Notes: a model not told the origin generated them from the sequence alone. Positions 8,097-16,751 are shown, counted from the stretch's first letter. The stretch is DNA of 37,229 nucleotides from an uncultured Mucilaginibacter sp. (GCA_903891475.1 CAITEP010000017.1:1-37229); one strand, 5' to 3'. Numbers and translations: made by a program.

Positions 8097-9074
8097 ATGT
8101 CAGTATTATTGTACGTAGAGCATTCGGAAGGTAAATTTAAAAAATCAACGTTTGAATTAGTTTCGTATGCAAGTGAAATTGCTGTAAGAAATCAAACAAC
8201 GCTAACAGCTATTTCGATAGGAAATGTTGAAAATGAGGAATTATTTACGCTTGGGAAATATGGGGTGGATAAAATTCTAAATGTTAATTCCTCTAATTTA
8301 AGAAATTTTAATAACCAGGCATTTGCATCAGTAATTGCAGAAGTAGTAAATAAGCTTGGTTCAGATTTAATTATTTTATCAAGCACATTTTCAGGTCGTG
8401 GTTTAGCACCTCGTATTGCAGCCAAATTGAGAGCAGGACTTGCTGATAACGTAGTGTCTTTACCAAATCAAGCCGATGGAAAGTTTATTATAAAAAATAT
8501 GGCTTTCTCAGGTAAAGCTATTGCAAATGTTGAAATAAAATCAACGATCAAAGTAATATCATTATCTGCCAATTCATACAAGGTAGTTGAAAATAATAAA
8601 CCTATTGAAATTGAAGATTTTATCTCAAAGGTAAAGGATGCTGATTTTTCTTCCATAATTAATGAAATTGTTCGTTCTACAGATAAAGTTTCATTGCCAG
8701 ATGCCGAAATTGTTGTTTCTGGTGGAAGAGGATTAAAGGGTTCTGAAAATTGGGTGATGTTGGAAGAATTAGCTGATTTATTAGGTGCGGCTTTAGCCTG
8801 TTCTAAACCTGTTTCGGATGCTGGCTGGCGTCCGCATAATGAGCACGTTGGTCAAACAGGTATCTCTGTTAGTCCAAATTTGTATATCGCGGTTGGAATT
8901 TCTGGTGCTATACAGCATTTAGCAGGAATTAGCTCATCTAAAGTAATTGTAGTGATTAATCGCGACCCTGATGCGCCGTTCTTTAAAGTGGCCGATTATG
9001 GAATTGTTGGCGACGCGTTTGAGGTAATTCCAAAATTAATTAACGCTGTAAAAGAGTATAAAGCCTCCGCATAA
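8097..9074 (+). CDS. etfA: Electron transfer flavoprotein alpha subunit
   Basis: This 325-residue ETF alpha subunit provides the FAD site. The N-terminal Rossmann-like domain (to about 190) includes SSTFSGRGLAPRIAAKL. The C-terminal FAD domain carries the family signature: VVSGGRGLKGSENW, SKPVSDAGWRPHNEHVGQTG, LYIAVGISGAIQHLAGI, and INRDPDAPFFKVADYGIVGD. Together with EtfB it forms the soluble electron carrier of fatty-acid and amino-acid beta-oxidation. It is followed by the nuclease gene after 16-28 nt, depending on that gene's start. Confidence 0.96.
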   Translation: MSVLLYVEHSEGKFKKSTFELVSYASEIAVRNQTTLTAISIGNVENEELFTLGKYGVDKILNVNSSNLRNFNNQAFASVIAEVVNKLGSDLIILSSTFSGRGLAPRIAAKLRAGLADNVVSLPNQADGKFIIKNMAFSGKAIANVEIKSTIKVISLSANSYKVVENNKPIEIEDFISKVKDADFSSIINEIVRSTDKVSLPDAEIVVSGGRGLKGSENWVMLEELADLLGAALACSKPVSDAGWRPHNEHVGQTGISVSPNLYIAVGISGAIQHLAGISSSKVIVVINRDPDAPFFKVADYGIVGDAFEVIPKLINAVKEYKASA

Positions 9075-9102
9075 AAATAAGGATGTAATAATGGGTAATG
9101 AT

Positions 9103-9702
9103 ATGAAAAAGATTGAACTGGATATTGTTGGCTTGTCATATAGCCAAACACAATCTGGTGCTTATGCCTTAGTTCTTGGGGAAGTTAGTGGAAGAAGAAG
9201 GTTACCTATAATTATTGGTAGTTTTGAAGCTCAAGCTATCGCTATTGAGATAGAAAAAATGGTTCCAACCAGACCGCTCACACACGATTTATTCAAAAGC
9301 TTTGCTCAATCGTATCAAATTTCAGTTCAGGAAATTATAATATATAATCTTGTTGATGGTATATTTTATTCCAAATTAATATGTAATGACGGCAAAAAGA
9401 CGGTCGAAATTGATGCCCGCACTTCTGATGCAATAGCGATTGCTGTTAGGTTTGAATGCAAAATTTTCACCTATGAATTTATCCTTTCAACCGCTGGAAT
9501 TGTTATTGAAGGAAATGATTTTGTGTATCTGGAAAATATAAACGAACCGCAAGAAGAAAAGACAGCGATAGAAAATACAGGTGGATTTTCGACTTTGAGT
9601 GATGAAGAATTAAAGTCAAAACTAAAACTTGCCCTTGAAGAAGAAATGTACGAAAAAGCTGCTAAGATAAGGGACGAATTAAACCGAAGAAAAGCATCTT
9701 AA
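9103..9702 (+). CDS. Bifunctional nuclease family protein (DUF151) with UVR motif
   Basis: This 199-residue protein starts at MKKIELDIVGLSYSQTQ. An in-frame ATG at 9091 would add four residues, but family members usually begin at MKK. The DUF151 core (about 1-130) contains RRLPIIIGSFEAQAIAIEIE and RPLTHDLF, followed by DARTSDAIAIAVRF. Plant and bacterial members have been reported with both RNase and DNase activity. A C-terminal UVR motif (about 165-199, LALEEEMYEKAAKIRDELNRRK region) resembles the UvrB/UvrC interaction helix pair. It sits at the end of the etf operon; the link to electron transfer is unexplained but this order recurs in Bacteroidota as far as I know. Confidence 0.88.
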   Translation: MKKIELDIVGLSYSQTQSGAYALVLGEVSGRRRLPIIIGSFEAQAIAIEIEKMVPTRPLTHDLFKSFAQSYQISVQEIIIYNLVDGIFYSKLICNDGKKTVEIDARTSDAIAIAVRFECKIFTYEFILSTAGIVIEGNDFVYLENINEPQEEKTAIENTGGFSTLSDEELKSKLKLALEEEMYEKAAKIRDELNRRKAS

Positions 9703-9860
9703 CGCTTTATTTTCTATCTAAAAAGAGAAATTCTAGTTTCCAAATCTAATAATAACTCAACCTGTTTATGTATTTCCTGGTTATTCACCAATTCAATAAG
9801 TAATTAGCAGTTTTAAAAATATTTATATATCTTACCAATTCAATAACTTTAATAATATAA

Positions 9861-11141
9861 ATGGATCGTTATACTGGTTTAATAGGCATAGTCCTCATTT
9901 TCGCAATCGCTTTTGCCTTGTCAAATAACCGGAAGGCCATTAATTACAGGGTAGTTTTTTCTGGCTTAGGAATACAACTATTATTGGCTATATTTATTTT
10001 AAAAACAGATTTAGGAAAAAATATATTTGCCTTTATTGCAACTGGTGTAAAAAAAGTATTATCATTTTCAGATCAAGGCGCTGAATTTGTTTTTGGAATT
10101 GTAGCCAATAAGGATTCAGAATTAACAAAAATAATAGGCGACCAATATAGTTTTATTTTCTTTTTTAGGGTTATTCCAACAATTATTTTTGTTGCAGTGA
10201 TAATTAGTATTTTGTACCACTTAGGTATAATGCAACGAATTGTAAAAGTTTTTGCTTGGGTGGTTTATAAAATAATGGGGGTAAGTGGTGCCGAAGCGGT
10301 CTCAAATGTTGGAAGCGCATTTGTAGGACAAGTAGAAGCCCAAATTATGATTAAGCCTTACCTTAAAACAATGACAATGTCTGAGCTACTAGCCTCTATG
10401 ACTGGAAGTATGGCTTGTATTGCGGGCGGCGTAATGGCTACTTATATTGCATTAGGAGTGCCAGCAGAGTACCTATTGGCTGCAAGTATCATGGCTGCAC
10501 CTGGTGCTTTGGTAATTTCAAAAATAGTTTGGCCAGAAACGGAGGTATCAGAAACAAAGGGTAAAGTATTGCTCGAGGTAAAAAAATCAGATGCTAATTT
10601 GGTTGGTGCCATATCACATGGCGCTAGCGATGGATTAAAAATAGGATTAAACGTAATAGCAATGCTGATTGGTTTTATAGCAATTATCGGCTTACTTGAC
10701 TATGTTTTGGGTAAAACAGGGTTTTTTCTGGCAACTCATTTAAATTTTAGCCTCAATTTTATAAATATTGATTTGAAGACTTTGAGCCTTAAACAAATAC
10801 TTGGATCATTGTTTTCGGTATTTGCTTGGGCAATGGGTGTTCCGCATAAGGATATACAAACTGCAGGTTCATTAATGGGAACAAAAATGGTTTTAAATGA
10901 ATTTGTCGCCTATCTCGACTTAATAAAGTTGAAAGGAGCAATGAATCATAAAACTTTGGTAATTACTAGTTTTGCTTTATGTGGATTTGCGAACTTCAGT
11001 TCAATAGCTATACAAGTTGGTGGAATTGGTGAACTTGTTCCCGAAAGGCGTGCAGATTTAGCAAAACTCGGTGTTAAAGCCTTAATTTGTGGCACTCTTG
11101 CCTCTTATTTATCAGCGACTATAGCAGGTATTCTAACTTAG
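9861..11141 (+). CDS. Concentrative nucleoside transporter (NupC/CNT family)
   Basis: This 426-residue inner-membrane protein has about 10 hydrophobic segments. CNT signatures are visible: SNVGSAFVGQVEAQIMIKPYL (substrate/ion gate), MTGSMACIAGGVMATYIALGV, MAAPGALVISKIVWPE, and near the end FANFSSIAIQVGGIGELVPERR. CNT proteins import nucleosides with H+ or Na+. A TAACTTTA element (7 of 8 matches to the -7 consensus) ends about 10 nt before the ATG, so it may have its own promoter and a near-leaderless mRNA. No purine or pyrimidine salvage gene is adjacent. Confidence 0.93.
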   Translation: MDRYTGLIGIVLIFAIAFALSNNRKAINYRVVFSGLGIQLLLAIFILKTDLGKNIFAFIATGVKKVLSFSDQGAEFVFGIVANKDSELTKIIGDQYSFIFFFRVIPTIIFVAVIISILYHLGIMQRIVKVFAWVVYKIMGVSGAEAVSNVGSAFVGQVEAQIMIKPYLKTMTMSELLASMTGSMACIAGGVMATYIALGVPAEYLLAASIMAAPGALVISKIVWPETEVSETKGKVLLEVKKSDANLVGAISHGASDGLKIGLNVIAMLIGFIAIIGLLDYVLGKTGFFLATHLNFSLNFINIDLKTLSLKQILGSLFSVFAWAMGVPHKDIQTAGSLMGTKMVLNEFVAYLDLIKLKGAMNHKTLVITSFALCGFANFSSIAIQVGGIGELVPERRADLAKLGVKALICGTLASYLSATIAGILT

Positions 11142-11167
11142 ATTTTTTGTTTACAATTGTATCTACA

Positions 11168-11558
11168 CTATAGCGCAATAGTTAGCTTATTATAACTGTC
11201 AAAGGTTTTTAGATCATAGCCATTCCAATTATAAGAATCATGTTCTCAATAAAACACACTTAAACAATTATTATTGGCAAAACTATTGACATTTCTAATA
11301 ATATCTCTTAAAAAATTACAACTATCAGTAGGAACTGTGCTTGCTTATCAATCTAAACTATCATAAAGGGTGTTCTATATATTCCATAGATATTGTTGAA
11401 ATTACTTGGAGATTTCGCATTTAATTTTTAATAATTGCATATAGTTAGGTATGATGACACTCAAATAATATCAAATTGCCATCCATTTCCATTTTAACCG
11501 TCAAATATCCATCGAAATAGCGCGTTATTTTAACCACTAGAAATAGGTTAAAATAACT
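11168..11558 (-). pseudogene. Decayed minus-strand coding sequence (unrecognised)
   Basis: No intact gene exists in this gap, but the minus strand keeps protein-like segments interrupted by stops and shifts. One frame (11344 to stop 11168) reads NFLRDIIRNVNSFANNNC, then a TGA at 11246-11248, then YNWNGYDLKTFDSYNKLTIA to a stop. A second segment (about 11558 to stop 11445) reads TRYFDGYLTVKMEMDGN then LILFECHHT. A third short piece between them reads NNIYGIYRTPFMIV. I do not recognise the family. They could be one decayed gene or two small ones. Confidence 0.45.
11524..11557. repeat. Perfect 12-bp inverted repeat
   Basis: GTTATTTTAACC (11524-11535) is matched by its exact complement at 11546-11557, with a 10-nt loop. 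It overlaps the upstream end of the decayed coding segment. It could be an old terminator or an operator; it is 383 nt after the nupC stop. Confidence 0.55.
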
Positions 11559-11763
11559 TTAGTTTAAGAAACAACGAATTCAATACAATTATATAAAGTT
11601 TTAATAAGTGCGGCAAAATGTACCATACTTTTTGACTCAAAATCATCCTCACCCAACATAACCGAGCTCTTAAATGTATTCTATTAATCTAAATCCATTT
11701 TATGATGTAAATAAAGCTATTTCATTGGCATATATAGCATAACTTTATTTAGCGGTATTTTAC

Positions 11764-11800
11764 AAAAAAAAAGAACTTGTTAATTTAATAACAAGCTCCT
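11764..11800 (-). terminator. Terminator of the outer-membrane protein gene
   Basis: Read on the minus strand, GAGCTTGTTA and TAACAAGTTC form a 10-bp stem with one G-U pair and a 6-nt loop, followed by nine T. It starts 22 nt after the stop codon of the beta-barrel gene at 11822. Confidence 0.8.
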
Positions 11801-11821
11801 TTTTTCATTTAAGATTATTGA

Positions 11822-12418
11822 TTATAACCTGAACATTGTAAATGCAACGCTAATATTAAATAAATTAGGTTTTGTTTTTTGGGTAAGGTTATAAGTTATA
11901 TCGGTTAATCCCTTTTCGTACCTTGCATCTACCGAAAGTCGGCCTAAATCAACTCCAATACCCCCAGTTAGGTAATAATTTTCAGTTTGATATTCAAAAG
12001 ATTTAAGTTGAGATTCTACAGATGGTATAATACTCTTTCCCTGATCAATTACAAACGAAGCAATTCCACCAGCATAGAAACGCACACCAAAACTACGTGT
12101 TCCAATTTTTCCACCTAAAAGTAACGGAACGTCAATACTTGTTACTGCTTGTGAACCGGTTAACCCACCAGTGTAGTCAACGTTTCTTTTATCATAAAGT
12201 ACTTCCGATTGGAAATTAATTCCTAATGCACCAAATCTGGACCAAAGTCCACCAAAGTAACCAGATTGGTTAGAAGTATTAAAAGTTGAGGGAGAATTTG
12301 AAAGTGTTAAAAAATTTTCGCCACCTTTTATGCCCATTGCAAATGATGGAAGTACTTGTGCTTTTGTAAATGATAGAGCGCCCGCTAAAATTACAATTGT
12401 AAGTAATGATTTTTTCAT
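11822..12418 (-). CDS. Outer-membrane beta-barrel protein (porin family)
   Basis: This 198-residue protein starts with a clear signal peptide (MKKSLLTIVILAGALSFTKA, cleavage near residue 20). The mature part is rich in alternating hydrophobic strands with Gly and aromatic residues (MGIKGGENFLTL, GGLWSRFGALGINFQSEVLY, LTGGIGVDLGRLSVDARYE) and ends in a terminal aromatic-type strand (NISVAFTMFRL). This is the pattern of the small eight-stranded OmpA/OMP_b-brl-like barrels abundant in Bacteroidota. It stands alone with AT-rich gene-poor DNA on both sides. Its role (adhesion, pore or structural) cannot be told from sequence. Confidence 0.85.
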   Translation of the reverse strand: MKKSLLTIVILAGALSFTKAQVLPSFAMGIKGGENFLTLSNSPSTFNTSNQSGYFGGLWSRFGALGINFQSEVLYDKRNVDYTGGLTGSQAVTSIDVPLLLGGKIGTRSFGVRFYAGGIASFVIDQGKSIIPSVESQLKSFEYQTENYYLTGGIGVDLGRLSVDARYEKGLTDITYNLTQKTKPNLFNISVAFTMFRL

Positions 12419-12586
12419 GAGTAAATGATTAATTTTTCTGTTTAAACGTAAATTCTTAAATAAAGTTTATTTAGCCTATATTTTATTAAGAGAAAGCGAA
12501 TTAAAAACCCAATCAAATATAAGGAAAAAAAACAAGCAAAAAAATGTTAATTGAATGCCTTTAGCTTTCTAAATTCGGTAAGCTTT

Positions 12587-12594
12587 TATATTTG
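12587..12594 (+). promoter_or_regulatory. -7 element TATATTTG before a possible small transcript
   Basis: This is a full TAnnTTTG match, the same octamer as before the his operon. No good TTTG partner is seen. It points to the small ORF at 12605 and the hairpin at 12679-12701. Confidence 0.35.
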
Positions 12595-12604
12595 CAGGAG
12601 GCCA

Positions 12605-12715
12605 ATGATATTGGATATAGTAGAGTTGGTTAAATTAATTTTAAGAATTATTCTTAGCAGCGATATAAAATCAGGTTCTACAGATTGTTATACAATCTGT
12701 ATTTATTTAAGTTAA
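12605..12715 (+). CDS. Candidate 36-residue hydrophobic peptide or small RNA
   Basis: A short ORF starts at ATG 12605 with AGGAGG at 12596-12601 (only 3 nt spacing) and a TATATTTG element just upstream. Its first half, MILDIVELVKLILRIILSSD, would make an amphipathic or membrane-seeking helix. The second half has two Cys. A 10-bp hairpin lies in its 3' end. It resembles in size and character small membrane peptides such as type I toxins, but no homologue is recognised and the transcript may instead be a noncoding RNA of about 100 nt. Low confidence: chance ORFs of this length are common in AT-rich DNA. Confidence 0.25.
   Translation: MILDIVELVKLILRIILSSDIKSGSTDCYTICIYLS
12679..12701 (+). terminator. 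Hairpin, possible terminator of the small transcript
   Basis: TACAGATTGT (12679-12688) pairs perfectly with ACAATCTGTA (12692-12701) around a 3-nt loop, followed by T-rich sequence (TTTATTTAAG). The T run is broken, so termination would be weak. Confidence 0.4.
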
Positions 12716-13175
12716 TCTTTATTTTAAACAAGAGATGTTTATTAAATTGTAAATATCAGTATTGTTTAAAGATTATATATTCTCTAACGTATGAAACGTT
12801 AAATTTTATAAAAATTAATTTTATAAAATCAATTTAAAATGCCTTAAAAAGCATCTTACAAAAGTTTATTAGCCCTTAACGTGGATAGCGAGCTTATTAT
12901 TTCTATATTATTAAAGAAATAGAAACTCCTGTACATTACAGTATTCTATTTAAATCTCTTGAATCTATTTTACAGCTTAAATTTAATTGTTTAAGAAAAA
13001 TTCCATGAGTGAATTACTTAAATATCTATAGTATAAATTGTAACATAATTGTTATAACTAAACTTCATTTAATTTATGTAAGTAATTGTTTTATATGAAT
13101 TTATGATTCATTATAACAATTCATTATAGCAAATTATAATAAGCCAAACTGTATAAAATAATGTTTAAAATGCTT

Positions 13176-13535
13176 TTAATGCCATATCAGCCACTCATTA
13201 TGGTTCATTGGTTCAAATTCAGCATGTACGGCAGTTGCATATCTATTTTTATAATACCCATCAAAATAAATTGATTCTTGCATCAAATGGTTAATGCCAA
13301 CTTCTAAGTTGCTATAATCATATTTTTTAGGTAGACAGCCATGATTATATTCTTTGGGACTTCATAGCTATTATATACAATTAAATTTAAATCATTTTGA
13401 GCATCCTCTGACGAACGATATCAAGGTGTTATTTTTTTCGTTACTAAATTCTATCGATCTTATCAAATACTCTACAATTTGCCGTGAGCGCATCTTTCAC
13501 CAAAATGGCTTCCAATTCGCGTTTAATTTCAGTAA
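13176..13535 (-). pseudogene. Frameshifted remnant of an unrecognised gene
   Basis: The minus strand carries a protein-like C-terminus, open from 13361 to the stop at 13176. It includes YDYSNLEVGINHLMQESIYF then DGYYKNRYATAVHAEFEP and ends NHNEWLIWH. Upstream pieces continue in shifted frames: SSEDAQNDLNLIVYNSYEVP (about 13410-13350), then RQIVEYLIRSIEFSNEKNN, then EIKRELEAILVKDALTA up to about 13531. Chained in order they give a sensible ~120-residue protein end, so this is a gene broken by at least three shifts. The N-terminus is not visible. I do not recognise the family. A plus-strand frame at 13354-13587 is antisense to it and is not credited. Confidence 0.6.
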
Positions 13536-13599
13536 CAAATTATATAACTTTCCTCTATTTTCCTTACTTATTATTAAGTCAATTTAAAAAAATATAATA

Positions 13600-13639
13600 T
13601 TTGTATTAAATTTGTATTATATCTGTATTTATTTGTACT
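13600..13639. repeat. Four TTTGTATT-like units, about 11-bp period
   Basis: TTTGTATT or a one- or two-base variant occurs at about 13600, 13611, 13622 and 13632. Spacing of 10-11 bp puts the copies on one face of the helix. The array lies just past the 3' end of the metallophosphoesterase gene. Confidence 0.5.
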
Positions 13640-13663
13640 TGCCTGGTTATATATTGGATTGCG

Positions 13664-14977
13664 TTATCTTTTAAGTAATTTTAAAGAATCTGCCCTTAAA
13701 TAATTTAATAAATTTTCATGATTGATTGTTTTTTTACTATTTATTTCAGTATTTAGAGTATAGAATTTTAAATAAATACTGAATTTTTCTGTATCACTAT
13801 TGTCCTTTACATTAGTTATCAAATTGGATAAATTTGGAGCATTTATTTTATGATTGTTAAGTAAATTGGAAATATTTAAACTTTTACTCCATAAAACCTC
13901 TTTATATGGTGTTTGATTTGGTATGGATGACAAATTGAGTACATAATTATTTTCATTAACTAAAGTTCCGCTACTGACATTAAAATCAGCTACTTCAAAT
14001 GATGGATTATTTCCATGGTTTGAACAAATTGATGGGATTATCCTCATAAAAGCTTTAGGTTGAACTTCAGAATCGTAAAATATTTTAAACTCGTTAAAAT
14101 GTGTATGACTCGCTATTCCTAACCGCATTTTTTTCGCATACGTTAAAACTGTATTTATATAGATTTGTTGTTGTTCAACATTCCACATGTTTTTATTATT
14201 GTAACCATTTAACCCAGGTGGAATATGTGAAATTATCCAAACATTTTTAGTTGTGGCATCCGCTAAATTATTTTTTAGCCATTCCAACATTTCAATTGCT
14301 TGTTTTTCATATTCACTATTATAGCTTACAGTGGCACTATTTAAGACTAATAATTTTAACTCCCCTATTTTATAAGCATAGTACCCTTTTGATTTTAGTA
14401 GAGGGGCCACATTTTTTGGTAAATTCAATGACCAGGCTTCTGCAAAGTCGGATAGGAAAGCACTATTTTGTAATTGATAGTCCTCGCCATAGGTATCATT
14501 ATTACCTAAAACTGGGATAATAATTGTATCTGGAAAATACTTATTAAACAGCCCAGCAATAAAGCTCATTGTTTTCTTTTTTAAAATGGAGTCTTGTGGT
14601 TTTGCCCCATGCCAAATAAAATCTCCAGCAATAATTATAAATTTAGGAGCTGGCAATCTTTTTGACATATTAATTAATGCAGATTTTAAAATCGCATAAT
14701 TGGCATCTTTACCTAATAAACTACTCGATATAAAACTTTGCTGTGTTTGGTTTTCAAATAATTCCGACCATTTGGTAATGGGGGTATTTACCATTTTATT
14801 GTAAAGCGATGTATCTTTATGATTTTCAAACAAAGGGTCAAAGTGAATGTCTGAAATAATAAAACACTTTTCTGTTTTTAAATTGCTTTGTGAAAATGAG
14901 GTGAAAACAGAAAAAATAAGACTTAAGGTGATGATTATTTTTTTATTAGATTTAGAAGAATTATAGAACGGGTTCAT
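13664..14977 (-). CDS. Secreted metallophosphoesterase (acid sphingomyelinase-like)
   Basis: This 437-residue protein has a Sec signal peptide (basic NKK then a hydrophobic stretch to SFSQS near residue 31). Calcineurin-like metal ligands appear in order: DIHFD (Asp43, His45), GDFIWHG, GNND, a later IISHIPPG and SHTHF. The layout with a long insert between the first two motifs and GNND resembles ASM-like phosphodiesterases, which cleave phosphodiesters or nucleotides outside the cytoplasm. The substrate cannot be assigned. The C-terminal ~100 residues are Asn/Leu-rich and less conserved in look. It is divergent from the glutamate-synthase-like gene (157 nt between starts). Confidence 0.85.
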   Translation of the reverse strand: MNPFYNSSKSNKKIIITLSLIFSVFTSFSQSNLKTEKCFIISDIHFDPLFENHKDTSLYNKMVNTPITKWSELFENQTQQSFISSSLLGKDANYAILKSALINMSKRLPAPKFIIIAGDFIWHGAKPQDSILKKKTMSFIAGLFNKYFPDTIIIPVLGNNDTYGEDYQLQNSAFLSDFAEAWSLNLPKNVAPLLKSKGYYAYKIGELKLLVLNSATVSYNSEYEKQAIEMLEWLKNNLADATTKNVWIISHIPPGLNGYNNKNMWNVEQQQIYINTVLTYAKKMRLGIASHTHFNEFKIFYDSEVQPKAFMRIIPSICSNHGNNPSFEVADFNVSSGTLVNENNYVLNLSSIPNQTPYKEVLWSKSLNISNLLNNHKINAPNLSNLITNVKDNSDTEKFSIYLKFYTLNTEINSKKTINHENLLNYLRADSLKLLKR

Positions 14978-15064
14978 AACAATTTTTTTGTTTAAAGTTT
15001 GATAAGAGTTCTTAAAGATATTAGTAAAGTTATAAGTTAGTTTTAGGTCCTCATATTAATAATT

Positions 15065-15072
15065 TACTTTTG
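15065..15072 (+). promoter_or_regulatory. -7 element for the glutamate-synthase-like gene
   Basis: TACTTTTG matches TAnnTTTG 62 nt before the ATG at 15135. The -33 region (TTTTAGG, about 20 nt upstream) is a weak partner. Confidence 0.45.
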
Positions 15073-15134
15073 TTAAATCTAAATATATTAATACTAATGT
15101 CAATTTATAAATAGCTAACTACCAATTATAAAAT

Positions 15135-16727
15135 ATGAATGCTCGAAAAAAGTTTATTGTTATCGCAATTTTATTTTGTGTATTAATTTTAATTGGAGCC
15201 TATTTTAATAAATTAGCATTTCTTGCCTTTGTGTTGCTTGTACCACTAATTACAATGGGTGTATATGATATTTTTCAAAAAAAGCAAAGCATTAAACGAA
15301 ACTTCCCATTAATAGGAAGATTACGCTACTTATTAGAAAAAATCCGACCAGAAATTTATCAGTATTTTATAGAATCGGATACCGACGGAACGCCTATAAA
15401 TAGGAATGATAGAGCAGTGGTATATCAAAGAGCTAAGGAACAAATTGATACTACTCCTTTTGGCACTCAATTAAATGTTTATGCCGATGGCTATGAATGG
15501 ATTGGTCATTCTATCAAACCAATTGATGCGCATAAAATGGAAAGTCATCCAAGAATTATGGTTGGAGCAGGAAGATGTATAAAACCATATAGTTTAAGTG
15601 TACTTAATGTTTCAGCAATGAGTTTTGGGGCACTTAGTCAAAATGCGATCGAAGCTTTGAATGGTGGAGCAAAAATTGGAAACTTTGCCCATAATACTGG
15701 TGAAGGTGGCTTAAGTCCATACCACTTAAAAAACGGAGGAGATTTAATTTGGCAAATAGGGACTGGCTATTTTGGAGCACGAGACATAGAAGGTAATTTT
15801 TCCGAAAAGGCTTTTTCAGTTAATGCTATCAAGCCTGAAGTTAAAATGATAGAAATTAAACTATCACAGGGCGCGAAGCCCGGTCATGGAGGTATTTTGC
15901 CTGCAGTGAAAAACACCCCAGAAGTTGCTGCCATTCGTTTAGTAGAACCCGGTGTTACCGTTTATTCTCCCCCCTATCATAGTGCATTTGGTAGTCCTGT
16001 TGAGTTGATTAAATTTATTGAAAAACTTCGAGACCTTTCAGGTGGTAAGCCAGTAGGTTTTAAGCTATGCATTGGAATTAAGAGCGAATTCTTATCCATT
16101 TGTAAAGCAATGGTTAAATTGAACAGCTTTCCAGACTTTATTACAGTTGATGGCGGAGAAGGGGGAACTGGAGCTGCACCCCCAGAATTTTCGAACTTTG
16201 TTGGCATGCCCTTATTAGATGCGCTTGCCTTTGTTGATAATGCTCTGAGAGGCTTTGGTATAAGAAATGAAGTTAAAATAATTGCCTCGGGTAAAATTTT
16301 CACTGGATTTCATATAATTAGGGCTATGTCACTTGGTGCAGATGCTTGCAATAGTGCAAGAGCAATGATGATGGCAATTGGATGTATTCAGGCTCTAAGG
16401 TGTAACACAAATGCCTGTCCTACTGGGGTAGCCACTCAAAACAAATCATTAATGCAAGGGTTGGTAGTTAGTGATAAAAAACATAGGGTAGCAAATTTTC
16501 ACAAACATACTGTTGATAGTTTTGTTGAATTAATGGCAGCTACTGGTATCAATGATTCGAAAAAAATAAATAGGTCGCATATTTTTAGGAGAGTTCAAAT
16601 GGATCAGGTAAAATCATTTGAAGAAATATTTCCTACATACAAAAACAGTCAATTTTTTGATGAGAACCAAATACCCCAAGAGATAAAATTCGATCTAATC
16701 AATTCTAATTCAGAAAATTTTGATTAA
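15135..16727 (+). CDS. Membrane-anchored FMN-binding glutamate synthase family protein
   Basis: This 530-residue protein begins with two hydrophobic stretches (about 7-45), then a stand-alone GltB-type FMN barrel. Visible features are VSAMSFGALSQNAIEALNGG, NTGEGGLSPYH, KPGHGGILP, DGGEGGTGAAPPEF, and a Cys motif GCIQALRCNTNACPTGVATQ whose C-x5-C-x4-C spacing matches the [3Fe-4S] ligands of glutamate synthase. The amidotransferase domain of GltB is absent and no small-subunit gene is near. These proteins are annotated as glutamate synthase-like, but without a glutaminase they may use another nitrogen donor or catalyse a different flavin reaction. Location at the membrane suggests coupling to a membrane electron donor (inference). 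Confidence 0.9.
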   Translation: MNARKKFIVIAILFCVLILIGAYFNKLAFLAFVLLVPLITMGVYDIFQKKQSIKRNFPLIGRLRYLLEKIRPEIYQYFIESDTDGTPINRNDRAVVYQRAKEQIDTTPFGTQLNVYADGYEWIGHSIKPIDAHKMESHPRIMVGAGRCIKPYSLSVLNVSAMSFGALSQNAIEALNGGAKIGNFAHNTGEGGLSPYHLKNGGDLIWQIGTGYFGARDIEGNFSEKAFSVNAIKPEVKMIEIKLSQGAKPGHGGILPAVKNTPEVAAIRLVEPGVTVYSPPYHSAFGSPVELIKFIEKLRDLSGGKPVGFKLCIGIKSEFLSICKAMVKLNSFPDFITVDGGEGGTGAAPPEFSNFVGMPLLDALAFVDNALRGFGIRNEVKIIASGKIFTGFHIIRAMSLGADACNSARAMMMAIGCIQALRCNTNACPTGVATQNKSLMQGLVVSDKKHRVANFHKHTVDSFVELMAATGINDSKKINRSHIFRRVQMDQVKSFEEIFPTYKNSQFFDENQIPQEIKFDLINSNSENFD

Positions 16728-16751
16728 CAATAGTTAGGTAAGCAGTGTTTA

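Larger units (their letters stand above)
12419..13175. other. AT-rich gene-poor stretch
   Basis: Apart from the possible small transcript at 12587-12715, I see no gene, on either strand, with convincing protein-like sequence. The stretch is dominated by A/T runs and short imperfect repeats, such as the paired ATTCATTATA copies near 13110-13130. It may be decayed sequence beyond recognition. Confidence 0.5.

Noticed and set aside
12605..12640. tRNA D-arm-like sequence (TAGAGTTGGTTAA)
   Set aside because: No acceptor stem, anticodon arm or T-arm can be paired around it.
13354..13587. 77-codon plus-strand ORF
   Set aside because: It is antisense to the frameshifted remnant, whose minus-strand pieces look far more protein-like. 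No start context or domain supports it.
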